Assembly (NCBI GenBank): GCA_024763055.1
Contig: JANTGH010000012.1
Location: 1 to 44,572 of the forward strand
Length of the DNA: 44,572 nt
Reading direction: 5' to 3'
Source of the DNA: Desulfobulbaceae bacterium
GTDB lineage: Bacteria > Desulfobacterota > Desulfobulbia > Desulfobulbales > Desulfobulbaceae
The position numbers were made by a program, and so were the translations under genes. Within the stretch, counting starts at the first letter, position 1. Each line of letters begins with the position of its first letter. Under the pieces are notes generated by a model. The model made no database searches. It was not told the origin of the DNA and saw nothing but the letters and a program-made list of their open reading frames with translations. Positions 25,693 to 34,140 of the stretch are shown piece by piece.

Positions 25693-26913
25693 ATGGCAAC
25701 AGGATATCATAGAATCATAATGAAAATCGTCCTCACCGGATCGCTGTTCTTTCTTGGGTCTTCCGCTGTCCAGGCCGGTGTTCTGGTGCAGTGTCCGGGT
25801 GATGCCGATGGTTCGGCAACCTGGACCGGCGCCGAGGTTCAGCCTGTCCACGCCAAGTGCATGCATCTTGGGGCAGGGGATGGCTTTATTACCATGGCCG
25901 ATGGGAAGTTACAGTATATGTTCGGATTTTCCAACCTGACCGGTATTCCCGCCAACACGCCGACAGGGACGGCGGAAATTCTGGATGCCGGCACCTTGGC
26001 TGCCTCTTTTCCTGCCCCACTCATTGCACTTGACGAGGGGGATGAATTTTATCTGACGCTGACCAACATCGGTATGTCGATGCGGCCGGACCTGTTTGAT
26101 CCGCATACTGTCCATTTCCACGGGTTCCCACAGGCGGCCTCCATCTTTGATGGTCTTCCCGATTCCAGCATCAGTATCAACATGGGCTCCAGTCTGACCT
26201 ATTATTTCAAACTCAACAATCCGGGCACCTATATGTATCACTGCCATGTGGAGGCTGCCGAGCATATGCAGATGGGGATGCTGGGAAGTTTCTATGTCAG
26301 GGCGGCCCAGAATGGAACGATTTTTAATTACAAGGGTAAAGATTTTTCTCTGTTTGCCTACAACGACGGAGACGGTTCCACCGGTTATGACAGGGAATAT
26401 CCGATCCAGATTGGATCCTTTGATTCAGCTTTTCATGATGCCAGTCTTGCCGTGCAGCCGTTGCCCTTTGCCACCATGTTTGATAATTACTCCATGCTCA
26501 ACGGCCGGGGCTATCCGGACACCGTCAATCCGAATCCGCTGCCGCCGCCGGCCGAGAACGGCGGCAAGTTGTCCCAGGTAGAGAGTACCTTGATCACCGC
26601 CTCGCCGGGAGAATCCGTTCTGTTGCGTATTTCCAATCTCAACGTCACCAAAATGAATACCCTGGCGACGCTGGGCATTCCCATGCGGGTCATCGGTAAG
26701 GATGCCAGGCAGTTGCGGGGTCCGGACGGGAAAGATCTTTACTACAACACCAATTCCATCACCCTCGGCGGCGGAGAGAGCTATGACGTCATTCTTGACA
26801 TCCCTGCCGGCGACGCTGGAAAAACCTATTTTCTGTATACCACGCAGTTGCATTATCTGAGTAATGATGCCGAGCAGTTCGGCGGCATGATGACGGAAAT
26901 ACGAATTAATTAA
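25693..26913 (+). CDS. cupredoxin protein 1: type-1 copper plus half trinuclear site
   Basis: A 406-aa exported protein. The ATG at 25693 follows AAAGGAGG; the in-frame ATG at 25660 lies inside the upstream hairpin and has no RBS. After the signal peptide (~1-29) and a short Cys-containing segment (C34, C56) come two cupredoxin domains. The first has HTVHFHG (His138, 141, 143) and YHCHVEAAEHMQMGM (His183, Cys184, His185, His191, Met196). This equals the HxxHxH and HCH...HxxxxM motifs of multicopper oxidases, so it supplies a type-1 copper site and four of the eight trinuclear histidines. The second domain (~250-406) has no copper ligands. Only half a trinuclear centre is present, so a partner is needed; the next gene has the missing ligands. 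Conserved features such as AYNDGDGSTGYDREYPIQ point to a defined multicopper-oxidase subfamily. The substrate is unknown. Confidence 0.88.
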   Translation: MATGYHRIIMKIVLTGSLFFLGSSAVQAGVLVQCPGDADGSATWTGAEVQPVHAKCMHLGAGDGFITMADGKLQYMFGFSNLTGIPANTPTGTAEILDAGTLAASFPAPLIALDEGDEFYLTLTNIGMSMRPDLFDPHTVHFHGFPQAASIFDGLPDSSISINMGSSLTYYFKLNNPGTYMYHCHVEAAEHMQMGMLGSFYVRAAQNGTIFNYKGKDFSLFAYNDGDGSTGYDREYPIQIGSFDSAFHDASLAVQPLPFATMFDNYSMLNGRGYPDTVNPNPLPPPAENGGKLSQVESTLITASPGESVLLRISNLNVTKMNTLATLGIPMRVIGKDARQLRGPDGKDLYYNTNSITLGGGESYDVILDIPAGDAGKTYFLYTTQLHYLSNDAEQFGGMMTEIRIN

Positions 26914-26931
26914 CGCATGGGAGGGTATGCG

Positions 26932-28266
26932 ATGACAACGAGATTCAATCTGACCATGCAGCTGTCAGCAGTTCTGGCTCTGCTATTTTGGGTGAGCCCC
27001 CTGCAGGCCGGCATTGACGGCATTACCGGTACCAACTTTACCCTGAGCGTTAAAACAGGCAGGGTTTTTACTCCGGACGGCGGATCTCTTCTCCTCTGGG
27101 GATATGCCGACGGCACCGGTCCGGCCCAGTACCCGGGGCCGACCCTGATCGTCAACGAGGGCGATACCATTACCATTACCCTCAACAACGCACTGACCGT
27201 TGCCGGAACAGCTTCCGCGCCCAATGTGTCCATGCTCTTTCCCGGCCAGCGGGCGGAGACCTCGACAACCGATCCCGGCGTTCCTGGAATACTGACCAGT
27301 GAGGCAGCGCCGGGCGGTTCGGTGACTTATACCTTTATTGCCGCCCATCCCGGCACCTATCTGTACTACAGCGGCACGGATCCGGCTTTGCAGGTGGAAA
27401 TGGGCCTGATGGGCGCAATTATCGTTCGGCCGTCCAACGGCGCCAATTTTGCCTATAATCATCCGGACACCGCCTTTGACCGGGAATACCTTTTCCTCCT
27501 CAGCGAAATGGATCCACGCATCCACGAGGCGATCGAACTTGACGGCCCCCAGTCCACCGCCGTGGGCCCATATCTGGCCAATCCCTTTCCCGTGGTCTGG
27601 TTTATCAACGGTCGCAACGCCCCGGACACCCTGGATATTCCCAACCTGCCGGTACTGCCCAATCAGCCGTATAATTCTGCGCCGATGATGCATCCAGGTG
27701 AGCGGGTGCTTATGCGTGTTCTCGGTGGCGGCCGGGACCTGCATCCCTTTCATCACCACGGCAGTCATGCCAGGATCATAGCCCGTGACGGGCGTCTTCT
27801 TGCAAGCAGTCCCGGAGCAGGCCCTGATCTGAGTCATGAGGTTTTTACCATCAAGTCGGTTCCCGGCGAGACCGTTGACGCCATCTTCGAGTGGACCGGT
27901 AAGGGGCTGAACTGGGATATCTACGGAACGCCTGCGGATGGACCGCAGTTTGTCCACACCTGTGTGGATGGCAATGGTGATGATTTTGATGACACCACCC
28001 ATGAGTACTGCCCGGATCATTACAAACCGATTCCGGTGGTTCTGCCGGATAATCTTGATCTGGCGTTTGGCGGTTTTTACAGCGGCAGTTCCTTTATGGG
28101 CACCCTTGGTTCCCTGCCGCCCGGGGAGGGCGGTTTGAATCCCCATGGCGGCTATGCCTATATGTGGCATTCCCATACGGAAAAGGAACTGACGAATTTT
28201 GATATTTTTCCCGGCGGTCTGATGACCATGCTCATTATCGTGTCGCAGGGCGCGCCGATTCCTTAA
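26932..28266 (+). CDS. cupredoxin protein 2: complementary half trinuclear site
   Basis: A 444-aa exported protein; ATG at 26932 follows GGGAGGG (an earlier in-frame ATG at 26917 precedes that RBS). The signal peptide is ~1-26. The first cupredoxin domain has lost its ligands: the expected His motifs read NVSMLF and YLYYSGTD. The second domain contains HPFHHHGSH (His271, 274, 276) and MWHSHTEKE (His413, 415) but no Cys, so it lacks a type-1 site and offers the four histidines missing from protein 1. An insert with HTCVDGNGDDFDDTTHEYC (342-360) has two cysteines and an Asp-rich loop that may bind calcium. The gene starts 18 bases after the first cupredoxin gene, implying stoichiometric expression. 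I infer a heteromeric oxidase in which the trinuclear cluster sits at the interface. Confidence 0.87.
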   Translation: MTTRFNLTMQLSAVLALLFWVSPLQAGIDGITGTNFTLSVKTGRVFTPDGGSLLLWGYADGTGPAQYPGPTLIVNEGDTITITLNNALTVAGTASAPNVSMLFPGQRAETSTTDPGVPGILTSEAAPGGSVTYTFIAAHPGTYLYYSGTDPALQVEMGLMGAIIVRPSNGANFAYNHPDTAFDREYLFLLSEMDPRIHEAIELDGPQSTAVGPYLANPFPVVWFINGRNAPDTLDIPNLPVLPNQPYNSAPMMHPGERVLMRVLGGGRDLHPFHHHGSHARIIARDGRLLASSPGAGPDLSHEVFTIKSVPGETVDAIFEWTGKGLNWDIYGTPADGPQFVHTCVDGNGDDFDDTTHEYCPDHYKPIPVVLPDNLDLAFGGFYSGSSFMGTLGSLPPGEGGLNPHGGYAYMWHSHTEKELTNFDIFPGGLMTMLIIVSQGAPIP

Positions 28267-28283
28267 CAGTTGGAGGTTGCTTT

Positions 28284-29297
28284 ATGAACAGATCAATATC
28301 CGGAACCGGTAAACGTGTTGGATACCTCCTTGTTCTGCTGCTGGTATTGACTGCGGGTCCCGCCCTGGCTGTTAATCTGGCCGCCGTTGAACGGATATGG
28401 ACGCCGCCGGACGGAGGAGCCGCAATCAGGATGTGGGGTTTTGTCGAAGATCCCGGCTCCTGCACCGCGCTCCCGAATTCCTGGCTGCCTGGGCCGACTC
28501 AGCAGGGCGTGGTGAATGGGACACTCTCCATAACGCTTCGCAACTGTCTGAGTGAACCCGTCTCGTTGATTATCCCCGGTCTTGAAACCAACCTGACGCC
28601 CCAGACCTTTGTCGATGCCAAAGGCAGAACAAGGGTGCGTGCGTTTACCCATGAGGTGCCCGCCGATAATGGAACAACGGTCGTCACCTATAGCTGGAAC
28701 AATCTTCGCGCCGGGACTTATCTCTACCAGAGCGGTAGTCATCCGGCCAAGCAGGTGCCAATGGGGTTGTACGGTGCTCTTACTGTAGGCAGGAATTCGG
28801 CGGCGGCAAATGATGTTGTGCTTCTCTTCAGTGAGATTGATCCGGCCCTGCACGGCTCCGCCGAAGCGGCAAATACCAAAAATTATAAACCGAAATATTA
28901 TCTGATTAACGGTCAATCGGCGCTGCCGGGGTCCACACCGCCGGTAATCGCCGGTGGGAGAAATCAGAAAACCCTGCAGCTGCGATTTTTAAATGCCGGT
29001 CTTATGACCCATGTCCCGACCATCCAGGGACCGTACATGAAGATCATTGCCGAGGACAGCTATCCCTATCCCTTCACAAGAGAACAGTATTCGGTATTAC
29101 TGCCGGCAGGCAAAACCATAGACGCCCTGTGGCGTCCGGATGCACAGGCTTCTTTTGCCCTCTATGATCGTCGTCTGTCCATGACCACCAACGGTATACC
29201 GGGCGGGGGGATGCTGGTGTCTCTTAACGTGGCGAAAAAATTTCCCTGGATACTCTATGTGCCCCCGATCATTCATGGAGGAGTTGTCCTGCCGTGA
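28284..29297 (+). CDS. cupredoxin protein 3: ligand-less multicopper-oxidase homologue
   Basis: A 337-aa exported protein (signal peptide ~1-29), start preceded by GGAGG. It has the same two-domain layout as protein 2, with closely parallel landmarks: TYLYQSGSHPAKQVPMGLYG resembles TYLYYSGTDPALQVEMGLMG of protein 2, and LLFSEIDPALHGS resembles LLSEMDPRIHEA. All copper motifs have been lost: positions equivalent to HxHG and HCH read SLIIPG, YQSG, TIQGPY and LYDRR. It therefore should not bind the catalytic copper, and is likely a structural subunit completing a six-cupredoxin-domain assembly. It ends in a short tail FPWILYVPPIIHGG. It overlaps the lipoprotein gene by four bases (GTGA). Confidence 0.85.
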   Translation: MNRSISGTGKRVGYLLVLLLVLTAGPALAVNLAAVERIWTPPDGGAAIRMWGFVEDPGSCTALPNSWLPGPTQQGVVNGTLSITLRNCLSEPVSLIIPGLETNLTPQTFVDAKGRTRVRAFTHEVPADNGTTVVTYSWNNLRAGTYLYQSGSHPAKQVPMGLYGALTVGRNSAAANDVVLLFSEIDPALHGSAEAANTKNYKPKYYLINGQSALPGSTPPVIAGGRNQKTLQLRFLNAGLMTHVPTIQGPYMKIIAEDSYPYPFTREQYSVLLPAGKTIDALWRPDAQASFALYDRRLSMTTNGIPGGGMLVSLNVAKKFPWILYVPPIIHGGVVLP

Positions 29298-29788
29298 AAG
29301 ATGTGAACGGACATCTTGAAGGGGGTATACCTGTTGGCCGGGCAGTCGCAGGAAGGCAGAGCAATAAGAATCCGTCTGCTGTTTTAGTGCTGCTGACACT
29401 CTTTGTTGTGATGACTGGCTGTGCCGGACGGGAGAAAACCGTTGATCAGGCACGCCTGATGAAAGACAAATGGGGCATTGAAATCACCAGGCTGCACCTG
29501 ACCGCCAACGGCTATATGATTGATTTGCGCTACCGGGTACGGGACGCGACCAAGGCTAAGGAGCTTTTTGTCGGCAAGAATAAACCGATGCTTATTGATC
29601 AAAAAAGCGGAAAGGTACTGACGGTCCCCAATATGGGGAAAATCGGTCCGCTGCGCAATTCCAACGCCCCGAAGCAGGGGAAAATATATTGGATGTTTTT
29701 TAACAATATGTCGGGATTGATCCAGCCCGGCAGCATGGTGACCGTTGTTATCGGCGCCTTTCGGGCCGAAGATCTGGTCGTTCGTTAA
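29294..29788 (+). CDS. small exported lipoprotein of the oxidase cluster
   Basis: A 164-aa protein, GTG start overlapping the preceding stop. After ~28 polar residues comes a hydrophobic stretch ending in a lipobox-like VVMTGCAG (Cys43), so it is likely lipid-anchored in the outer or inner membrane. The mature part contains WGIEITRLHLTANGYMIDLRY and KIYWMFFNNMSGLIQPGSM, giving a compact beta-rich domain with several Met residues (including MLIDQKSGK and NMGKIG). No family was recognised. Coupling to the ligand-less cupredoxin gene suggests that it tethers or helps assemble the complex; a copper-chaperone role through the methionines is only a guess. Confidence 0.72.
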   Translation: MKDVNGHLEGGIPVGRAVAGRQSNKNPSAVLVLLTLFVVMTGCAGREKTVDQARLMKDKWGIEITRLHLTANGYMIDLRYRVRDATKAKELFVGKNKPMLIDQKSGKVLTVPNMGKIGPLRNSNAPKQGKIYWMFFNNMSGLIQPGSMVTVVIGAFRAEDLVVR

Positions 29789-29839
29789 CGGGGCGGGCAA
29801 TTTTCCGTCCACTAAGCACTATAGAGAGATTAACACCCT

Positions 29840-31447
29840 ATGAAAAACAGCGCATCTTTCATCATCCTTCTTTGTGCCGGTATGCTCTGGCTGTTACCCG
29901 GTAGTGGTGAGGCCGGGAACATCAGTTCTGATCTTACGGCAAGGCTTGCCCGGATGCGGCCGGGTGAAGTTGTGGATGTGCTTGTTTATTTTACTGATCA
30001 GCTGGATGCCAAGCGGCTTTTTCAGCAAAAAAAGGACGTGCTCACTGCCGGGGAAAAACGGATCAGGATCAATAAGGCGCTGCGCAGCAAGGCTGCTCAG
30101 GCGCAGGCCAAGGTGAAACAGCTGTTACTGCAGAACAAGGTTCGGAATATACGGTCCTTCTGGATCGTCAATGGACTGGCGGCAACCGTCCCCGTTGCAG
30201 CGATTCAACAAATTGCCTCCCAGCCGGGAGTGGCAAGGGTCGCCCTTGACGGCACGGTCAGGCTGCCGAAGACAACGATTGCATCCGCAGCTGCCAACAT
30301 TGCCTGGAATATTGATCTGACCATGGCGCCTCAGCTCTGGCAGCAGGGCTATGACGGCAGTGGTATCGTGATCGCCATTGTCGACACCGGCGTTGATATG
30401 GAGCACCAGGACCTGCAGGCACGCTGGCGGGGAGGGAACAACAGTTGGTATGACCCCAACGGTGAACATCCGACGCCCTATGATCCTGACGGCCACGGCA
30501 CCGGGGTTGCGGGCATCCTTGTCGGCGGTGATGCGGGCGGATCCGCCATCGGCATGGCTCCGGGCGCGCGCTGGATAGCGGTCAAGATATTTGATGACGC
30601 CGGCAATGCCTCCTACTCCGATATTCATCTTGGTTTTCAATGGCTGCTTGATCCGGATAATGACCCCTTGACCGATGATGTTCCCCAGCTGGTCAATAAT
30701 TCCTGGGGATTAAATGGTCTGGTCGGCCAATGTGTCACCGAGTTTCAACCGGATATTCAACTGTTGCAGGCAAGCGGAATTGCCATCAATTTTTCAGGGG
30801 GCAATGGTGGTCCCAATGCGAGCACCAGTATCAGTCCGGCAAATTATCCGGAGAGTTTTGCCGTCGGCGGAATCGATGTCGCATTGCTGGTTACGGATTT
30901 TTCCAGTCGTGGACCATCCGCCTGCGGCGGTGCTCTGTATCCGGCCCTGGTCGCCCCGGCGGTGGACATCCGGACAGCCGACCTAACCTTTGGCGGCCTC
31001 TTTCCGGACAGCTATGCCACGGTATCCGGCACCAGTTTTGCCGTCCCCCACATTACCGGGGCCATGGCCCTGTTGAAAAATGCCCGGCCCTGGATTACTG
31101 CCGCCGATCTCCGGCAGGTTCTGACCCTGTCGGCGGACGATCTGGAAGCGCCGGGACCGGATAATGATTCCGGCTATGGTCTGGTCAACGTGGTGCAGGC
31201 GCTTAATCTCCTTGATTCGCACACCTGCACGGATGCAAACGGTCAGCCCTATTTTGGCAGCGAGGGTTGCAATGGCGGTGGCGGACAGCCTGGTTTTAAA
31301 GGAATTGCCCCCATTCTGCATCTGTTATTGAGTCATGCGAAGATCAAACTTTACGGCGATGGGGTTTTCCTGTCGTCGGTGGCCCACAATACTTCGTCTC
31401 CCCGGTTAACCCCTACCCATGAGGTATCTTATGAGAGCACTATATAA
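29840..31447 (+). CDS. secreted subtilisin-like serine protease (S8)
   Basis: A 535-aa protease with signal peptide (~1-25), an inhibitor-I9-like prodomain (~30-140: EVVDVLVYFTDQLD... VNGLAATVPVAAIQQIA) and a subtilase domain. The triad is complete: Asp182 in IVDTGVD, His219 in PDGHGTGVAGI, Ser399 in SGTSFAVPHITG, with oxyanion Asn322 in SGGNGGP. The C-terminal ~75 residues hold a Cys pair (HTCTDANG...GSEGCNGGGG) and a hydrophobic segment IAPILHLLLSH. Position inside the oxidase cluster suggests processing or maturation of the large exported proteins rather than nutrition. The gene overlaps the following repeat-protein gene by 17 bases. Confidence 0.92.
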   Translation: MKNSASFIILLCAGMLWLLPGSGEAGNISSDLTARLARMRPGEVVDVLVYFTDQLDAKRLFQQKKDVLTAGEKRIRINKALRSKAAQAQAKVKQLLLQNKVRNIRSFWIVNGLAATVPVAAIQQIASQPGVARVALDGTVRLPKTTIASAAANIAWNIDLTMAPQLWQQGYDGSGIVIAIVDTGVDMEHQDLQARWRGGNNSWYDPNGEHPTPYDPDGHGTGVAGILVGGDAGGSAIGMAPGARWIAVKIFDDAGNASYSDIHLGFQWLLDPDNDPLTDDVPQLVNNSWGLNGLVGQCVTEFQPDIQLLQASGIAINFSGGNGGPNASTSISPANYPESFAVGGIDVALLVTDFSSRGPSACGGALYPALVAPAVDIRTADLTFGGLFPDSYATVSGTSFAVPHITGAMALLKNARPWITAADLRQVLTLSADDLEAPGPDNDSGYGLVNVVQALNLLDSHTCTDANGQPYFGSEGCNGGGGQPGFKGIAPILHLLLSHAKIKLYGDGVFLSSVAHNTSSPRLTPTHEVSYESTI

Positions 31448-33605
31448 CAAGTACACCCTGTTATGGTTTGTCATTTCGGTCTTTCTCTTCATGGGTACGG
31501 CAACAAGCGTCCTGGCGGCGTATCCGACGATTGATGGTGATAATTCTTTTGAGTGGATCACCAATGTCACGTTCAACACCATAGATAACACCACCGTTGC
31601 CGATACCAGTGGCTATGGAGATTACACCGCTGTTTCCACCACGGTTGCCCCTGGTTCCACCTATTTGCTTTCCGTTACCATCAAACCGGATACCGGAGAG
31701 AAGATCAGTGTATTTTTTGACTGGAATCAGAATGAGGTATTTACCGACCCGGGCGAAGAGGTGGTGGTCACCCCTGACATTATTCAGTCCTCGGATCCCA
31801 ATTCATTTACAGCTACAATAAACGTTAATGTTCCGGTTACGGCCACCCTGGGGGCGACCAGGATGCGCGTTGTGCTCAGTTTTCTTAACGCCGACACGGA
31901 TCCGGTTCAGAGTTCAGGTACGCTCCCCGGTGGTGAGGCGGAAGACTACACGGTAATTCTCGATAACGGCGCCGGAGGTCCGGTGATAACGGCCACGGCA
32001 GGGGCAAATGGAGTCATTGCTCCTTCCGGAGCGGTCAATGTCACCAGTGGCGCAAACCAGGCCTTCACCATTACGGCGAATGCCGGTTTTTTTGTTGATG
32101 ATGTACTTGTCGACGGCGGTTCCGTGGGCGCGGTCACTTCCTATACCTTTACCAATGTTGTGGCCGACCACACCATCCATGCGGTCTTTTCCTCCACACT
32201 CAACCATACGGTCACCGCCACTGCCGGCGCAAATGGTTCCATTGCTCCGGCAGGAGCGGTCAGAGTTGCCGATTCAACCAACCAGACTTTTTCCATCCAG
32301 CCGGCCTCGGGCTATCTGGTGAATGATGTGCTAGTTGATGGTGTAAGTGCCGGTGCGGTTTCATCCTATACCTTTACAAATGTAACTACAGACCATACCA
32401 TTGCCGCCGGCTTCGCTGCTGACACGGCCTATCCAGCTGTCAGTTCCAGTGATTTCAGTCTGGAATGGATCACCAATGTAACCTTCGGCACCATCAATAA
32501 CAGTTCCAATGCTGAGGGTTATGGCGCGTTTCTTGATAAGAGTACAACCGTACAACAGGGTGGGTCCTATCCTATCGCCATCACTATCCATCCCCAGGCC
32601 GATGAAAATGTCAGTGTGTTTATCGACTGGAACCAGGATGGTGACTTCACCGATGCCGGTGAAGAGACCAAGGTGGTTGAACTTTCCCCGGCGGCAGGCC
32701 CCCATGTCGCCACCGTCACGGTACCGAACGGCGCCGTCCTGGGCACAACCAGGATGCGGGTCGTTGTCCGTAATTTCTTGGCGGCAATAAGTTCGGGCGA
32801 TCTTGCCGCCGATAACGCAGGTGGGGAGGCCGAGGACTATACCCTTATAGTTGCCTCACCGGTTCCCGCCATTGATGCCTCTTTGGGTAATAATCCCACT
32901 TTCGGCACCATAGACCCACTCGGTCATACTCCGGTTGCCAGTGGAGCGAATGTGGATATAACGATCGATGTCACTGATCCCGTGTACTTTATTGATGATG
33001 TTCTGGTTGATGGGGTGACACTGGGAGGACCGTTTACTGCTCCTTACACCTATACCTTCAACAATATTGTCGTTACCCACACCATCCGGGCGGATTTCAG
33101 CAACATTCCCTTTCAAACCATCACCGCCACCGCTGGTCCAGATGGTTCGATTTCACCCTTTGGCGCCTTGAAAGTGCCGGTGGGGGGGAACAAGGTCTTT
33201 ATGATGACGCCCAATCCCGGCTTTGTGATCAAGGATGTCCAGGTTGATGGCGGTTCCGTGGGACCGGTGGAGTCGTATACCTTTACCAATGTTACGGCTG
33301 ACCATTCGATTACGGCCATGTTCAGTCTTTTTGCAGAAATCACAGCTTCAGCGGGACCCCATGGAACAATTTCTCCTGCCGGTGTCGTCAAAGTAGCGCT
33401 TGGCAACTCTCAGGTGTTCACCATCACGCCTGATGCGGGGTACGCGGTAAAAGATGTGCTGGTGGATAACGTTTCCGTTGGTTCCGTCGAATCCTACACC
33501 TTCACCAACGTGACCGTTCCGCATCAGATCTCGGCAAGTTTTGAAAAAACGTTTTCCTGGCCCATGTTTCTGCCGGCAATCGTTAACACCAACCGAGGAG
33601 CGTAG
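31431..33605 (+). CDS. exported GEVED / InlB-B-repeat protein
   Basis: A 724-aa protein; the ATG at 31431 is preceded by GAGG inside the end of the protease gene (an ATG at 31419 lacks an RBS). A signal peptide (~1-28, ending VLAA) is followed by two GEVED domains (each with an FFDWNQ or FIDWNQ calcium-like loop and closing GGEAEDYT, near 29-180 and 333-475). Five divergent InlB-B-like repeats of ~75 residues occur near 185, 260, 480, 560 and 635, each with (T/S)AG..G.I.P.G and SYTFTNV..(D/P)H.I.A.F. The protein ends WPMFLPAIVNTNRGA. Such proteins are adhesive or structural surface proteins; no enzyme signature is visible. It probably is part of the extracellular scaffold of the oxidase system. 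Confidence 0.86.
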   Translation: MRALYNKYTLLWFVISVFLFMGTATSVLAAYPTIDGDNSFEWITNVTFNTIDNTTVADTSGYGDYTAVSTTVAPGSTYLLSVTIKPDTGEKISVFFDWNQNEVFTDPGEEVVVTPDIIQSSDPNSFTATINVNVPVTATLGATRMRVVLSFLNADTDPVQSSGTLPGGEAEDYTVILDNGAGGPVITATAGANGVIAPSGAVNVTSGANQAFTITANAGFFVDDVLVDGGSVGAVTSYTFTNVVADHTIHAVFSSTLNHTVTATAGANGSIAPAGAVRVADSTNQTFSIQPASGYLVNDVLVDGVSAGAVSSYTFTNVTTDHTIAAGFAADTAYPAVSSSDFSLEWITNVTFGTINNSSNAEGYGAFLDKSTTVQQGGSYPIAITIHPQADENVSVFIDWNQDGDFTDAGEETKVVELSPAAGPHVATVTVPNGAVLGTTRMRVVVRNFLAAISSGDLAADNAGGEAEDYTLIVASPVPAIDASLGNNPTFGTIDPLGHTPVASGANVDITIDVTDPVYFIDDVLVDGVTLGGPFTAPYTYTFNNIVVTHTIRADFSNIPFQTITATAGPDGSISPFGALKVPVGGNKVFMMTPNPGFVIKDVQVDGGSVGPVESYTFTNVTADHSITAMFSLFAEITASAGPHGTISPAGVVKVALGNSQVFTITPDAGYAVKDVLVDNVSVGSVESYTFTNVTVPHQISASFEKTFSWPMFLPAIVNTNRGA

Positions 33606-33669
33606 TGCATTGTTGAGGTTTTATCTCTTTTTCTGTTAACCATCCTGTTACTTTTACGTGTGAATTTTT

Positions 33670-34140
33670 ATGAAAAGATTTATTTTCCTGTTGACGGTCA
33701 CGATTCTGCTCCTTTCCTCTGTCTGCCTCCTGGCTGCGGAACCTGTAAAGCCCGGTCCCAGAGACCGTTGCCCGGTGTGCGGGATGTTTGTTGCTCCTTA
33801 TCCGGCATGGATTGCTCAGATTGAATTTAACGATGGCTCACGGGTATTTTTTGACGGAGCCAAGGATATGTTCAAATTCTATCTGAATCTGCCTGCGGAG
33901 GGAGAAGGTCACAGCCGGAAAACCATTGCCGGGATATACGTGACTGAATATTATTCGGCAAAAGCGGCAGCGGCAGACACCTTGCTGTATGTAGTCGGCA
34001 GTGATGTCCTTGGTCCGATGGGAAAGGAGTTGATTCCTGTAGCAGGGAAAAAAGCCGCTCAAACATTTGCCCGCGACCATGCCGGTCGTACCATTCTCAC
34101 CTTTGATCAGGTTACGAAAAAAATCCTTGCCGGATTATGA
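33670..34140 (+). CDS. nosL: NosL-family copper chaperone
   Basis: A 156-aa exported protein with a signal peptide (~1-23) and the copper motif DRCPVCGMFV (Cys34, Cys37, Met39) characteristic of NosL, the accessory protein that binds Cu(I) for nitrous oxide reductase. The rest (DGAKDMFKFY, YVTEYYSAKAADT-like stretch, ARDHAGRTILTFDQV) follows the family pattern. Typical NosL is a lipoprotein; here the segment SSVCLLAA lacks a good lipobox, so it may be periplasmic. No nosZ lies in the window, so its client is probably the multicopper oxidase encoded upstream. It overlaps the next gene by four bases. Confidence 0.88.
   Translation: MKRFIFLLTVTILLLSSVCLLAAEPVKPGPRDRCPVCGMFVAPYPAWIAQIEFNDGSRVFFDGAKDMFKFYLNLPAEGEGHSRKTIAGIYVTEYYSAKAAAADTLLYVVGSDVLGPMGKELIPVAGKKAAQTFARDHAGRTILTFDQVTKKILAGL

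Noticed and set aside
26983-28176. 397-codon open frame on the minus strand
   Set aside because: Antisense to the second cupredoxin gene, with biased His/Gly/Arg content typical of shadow frames in GC-rich genes.
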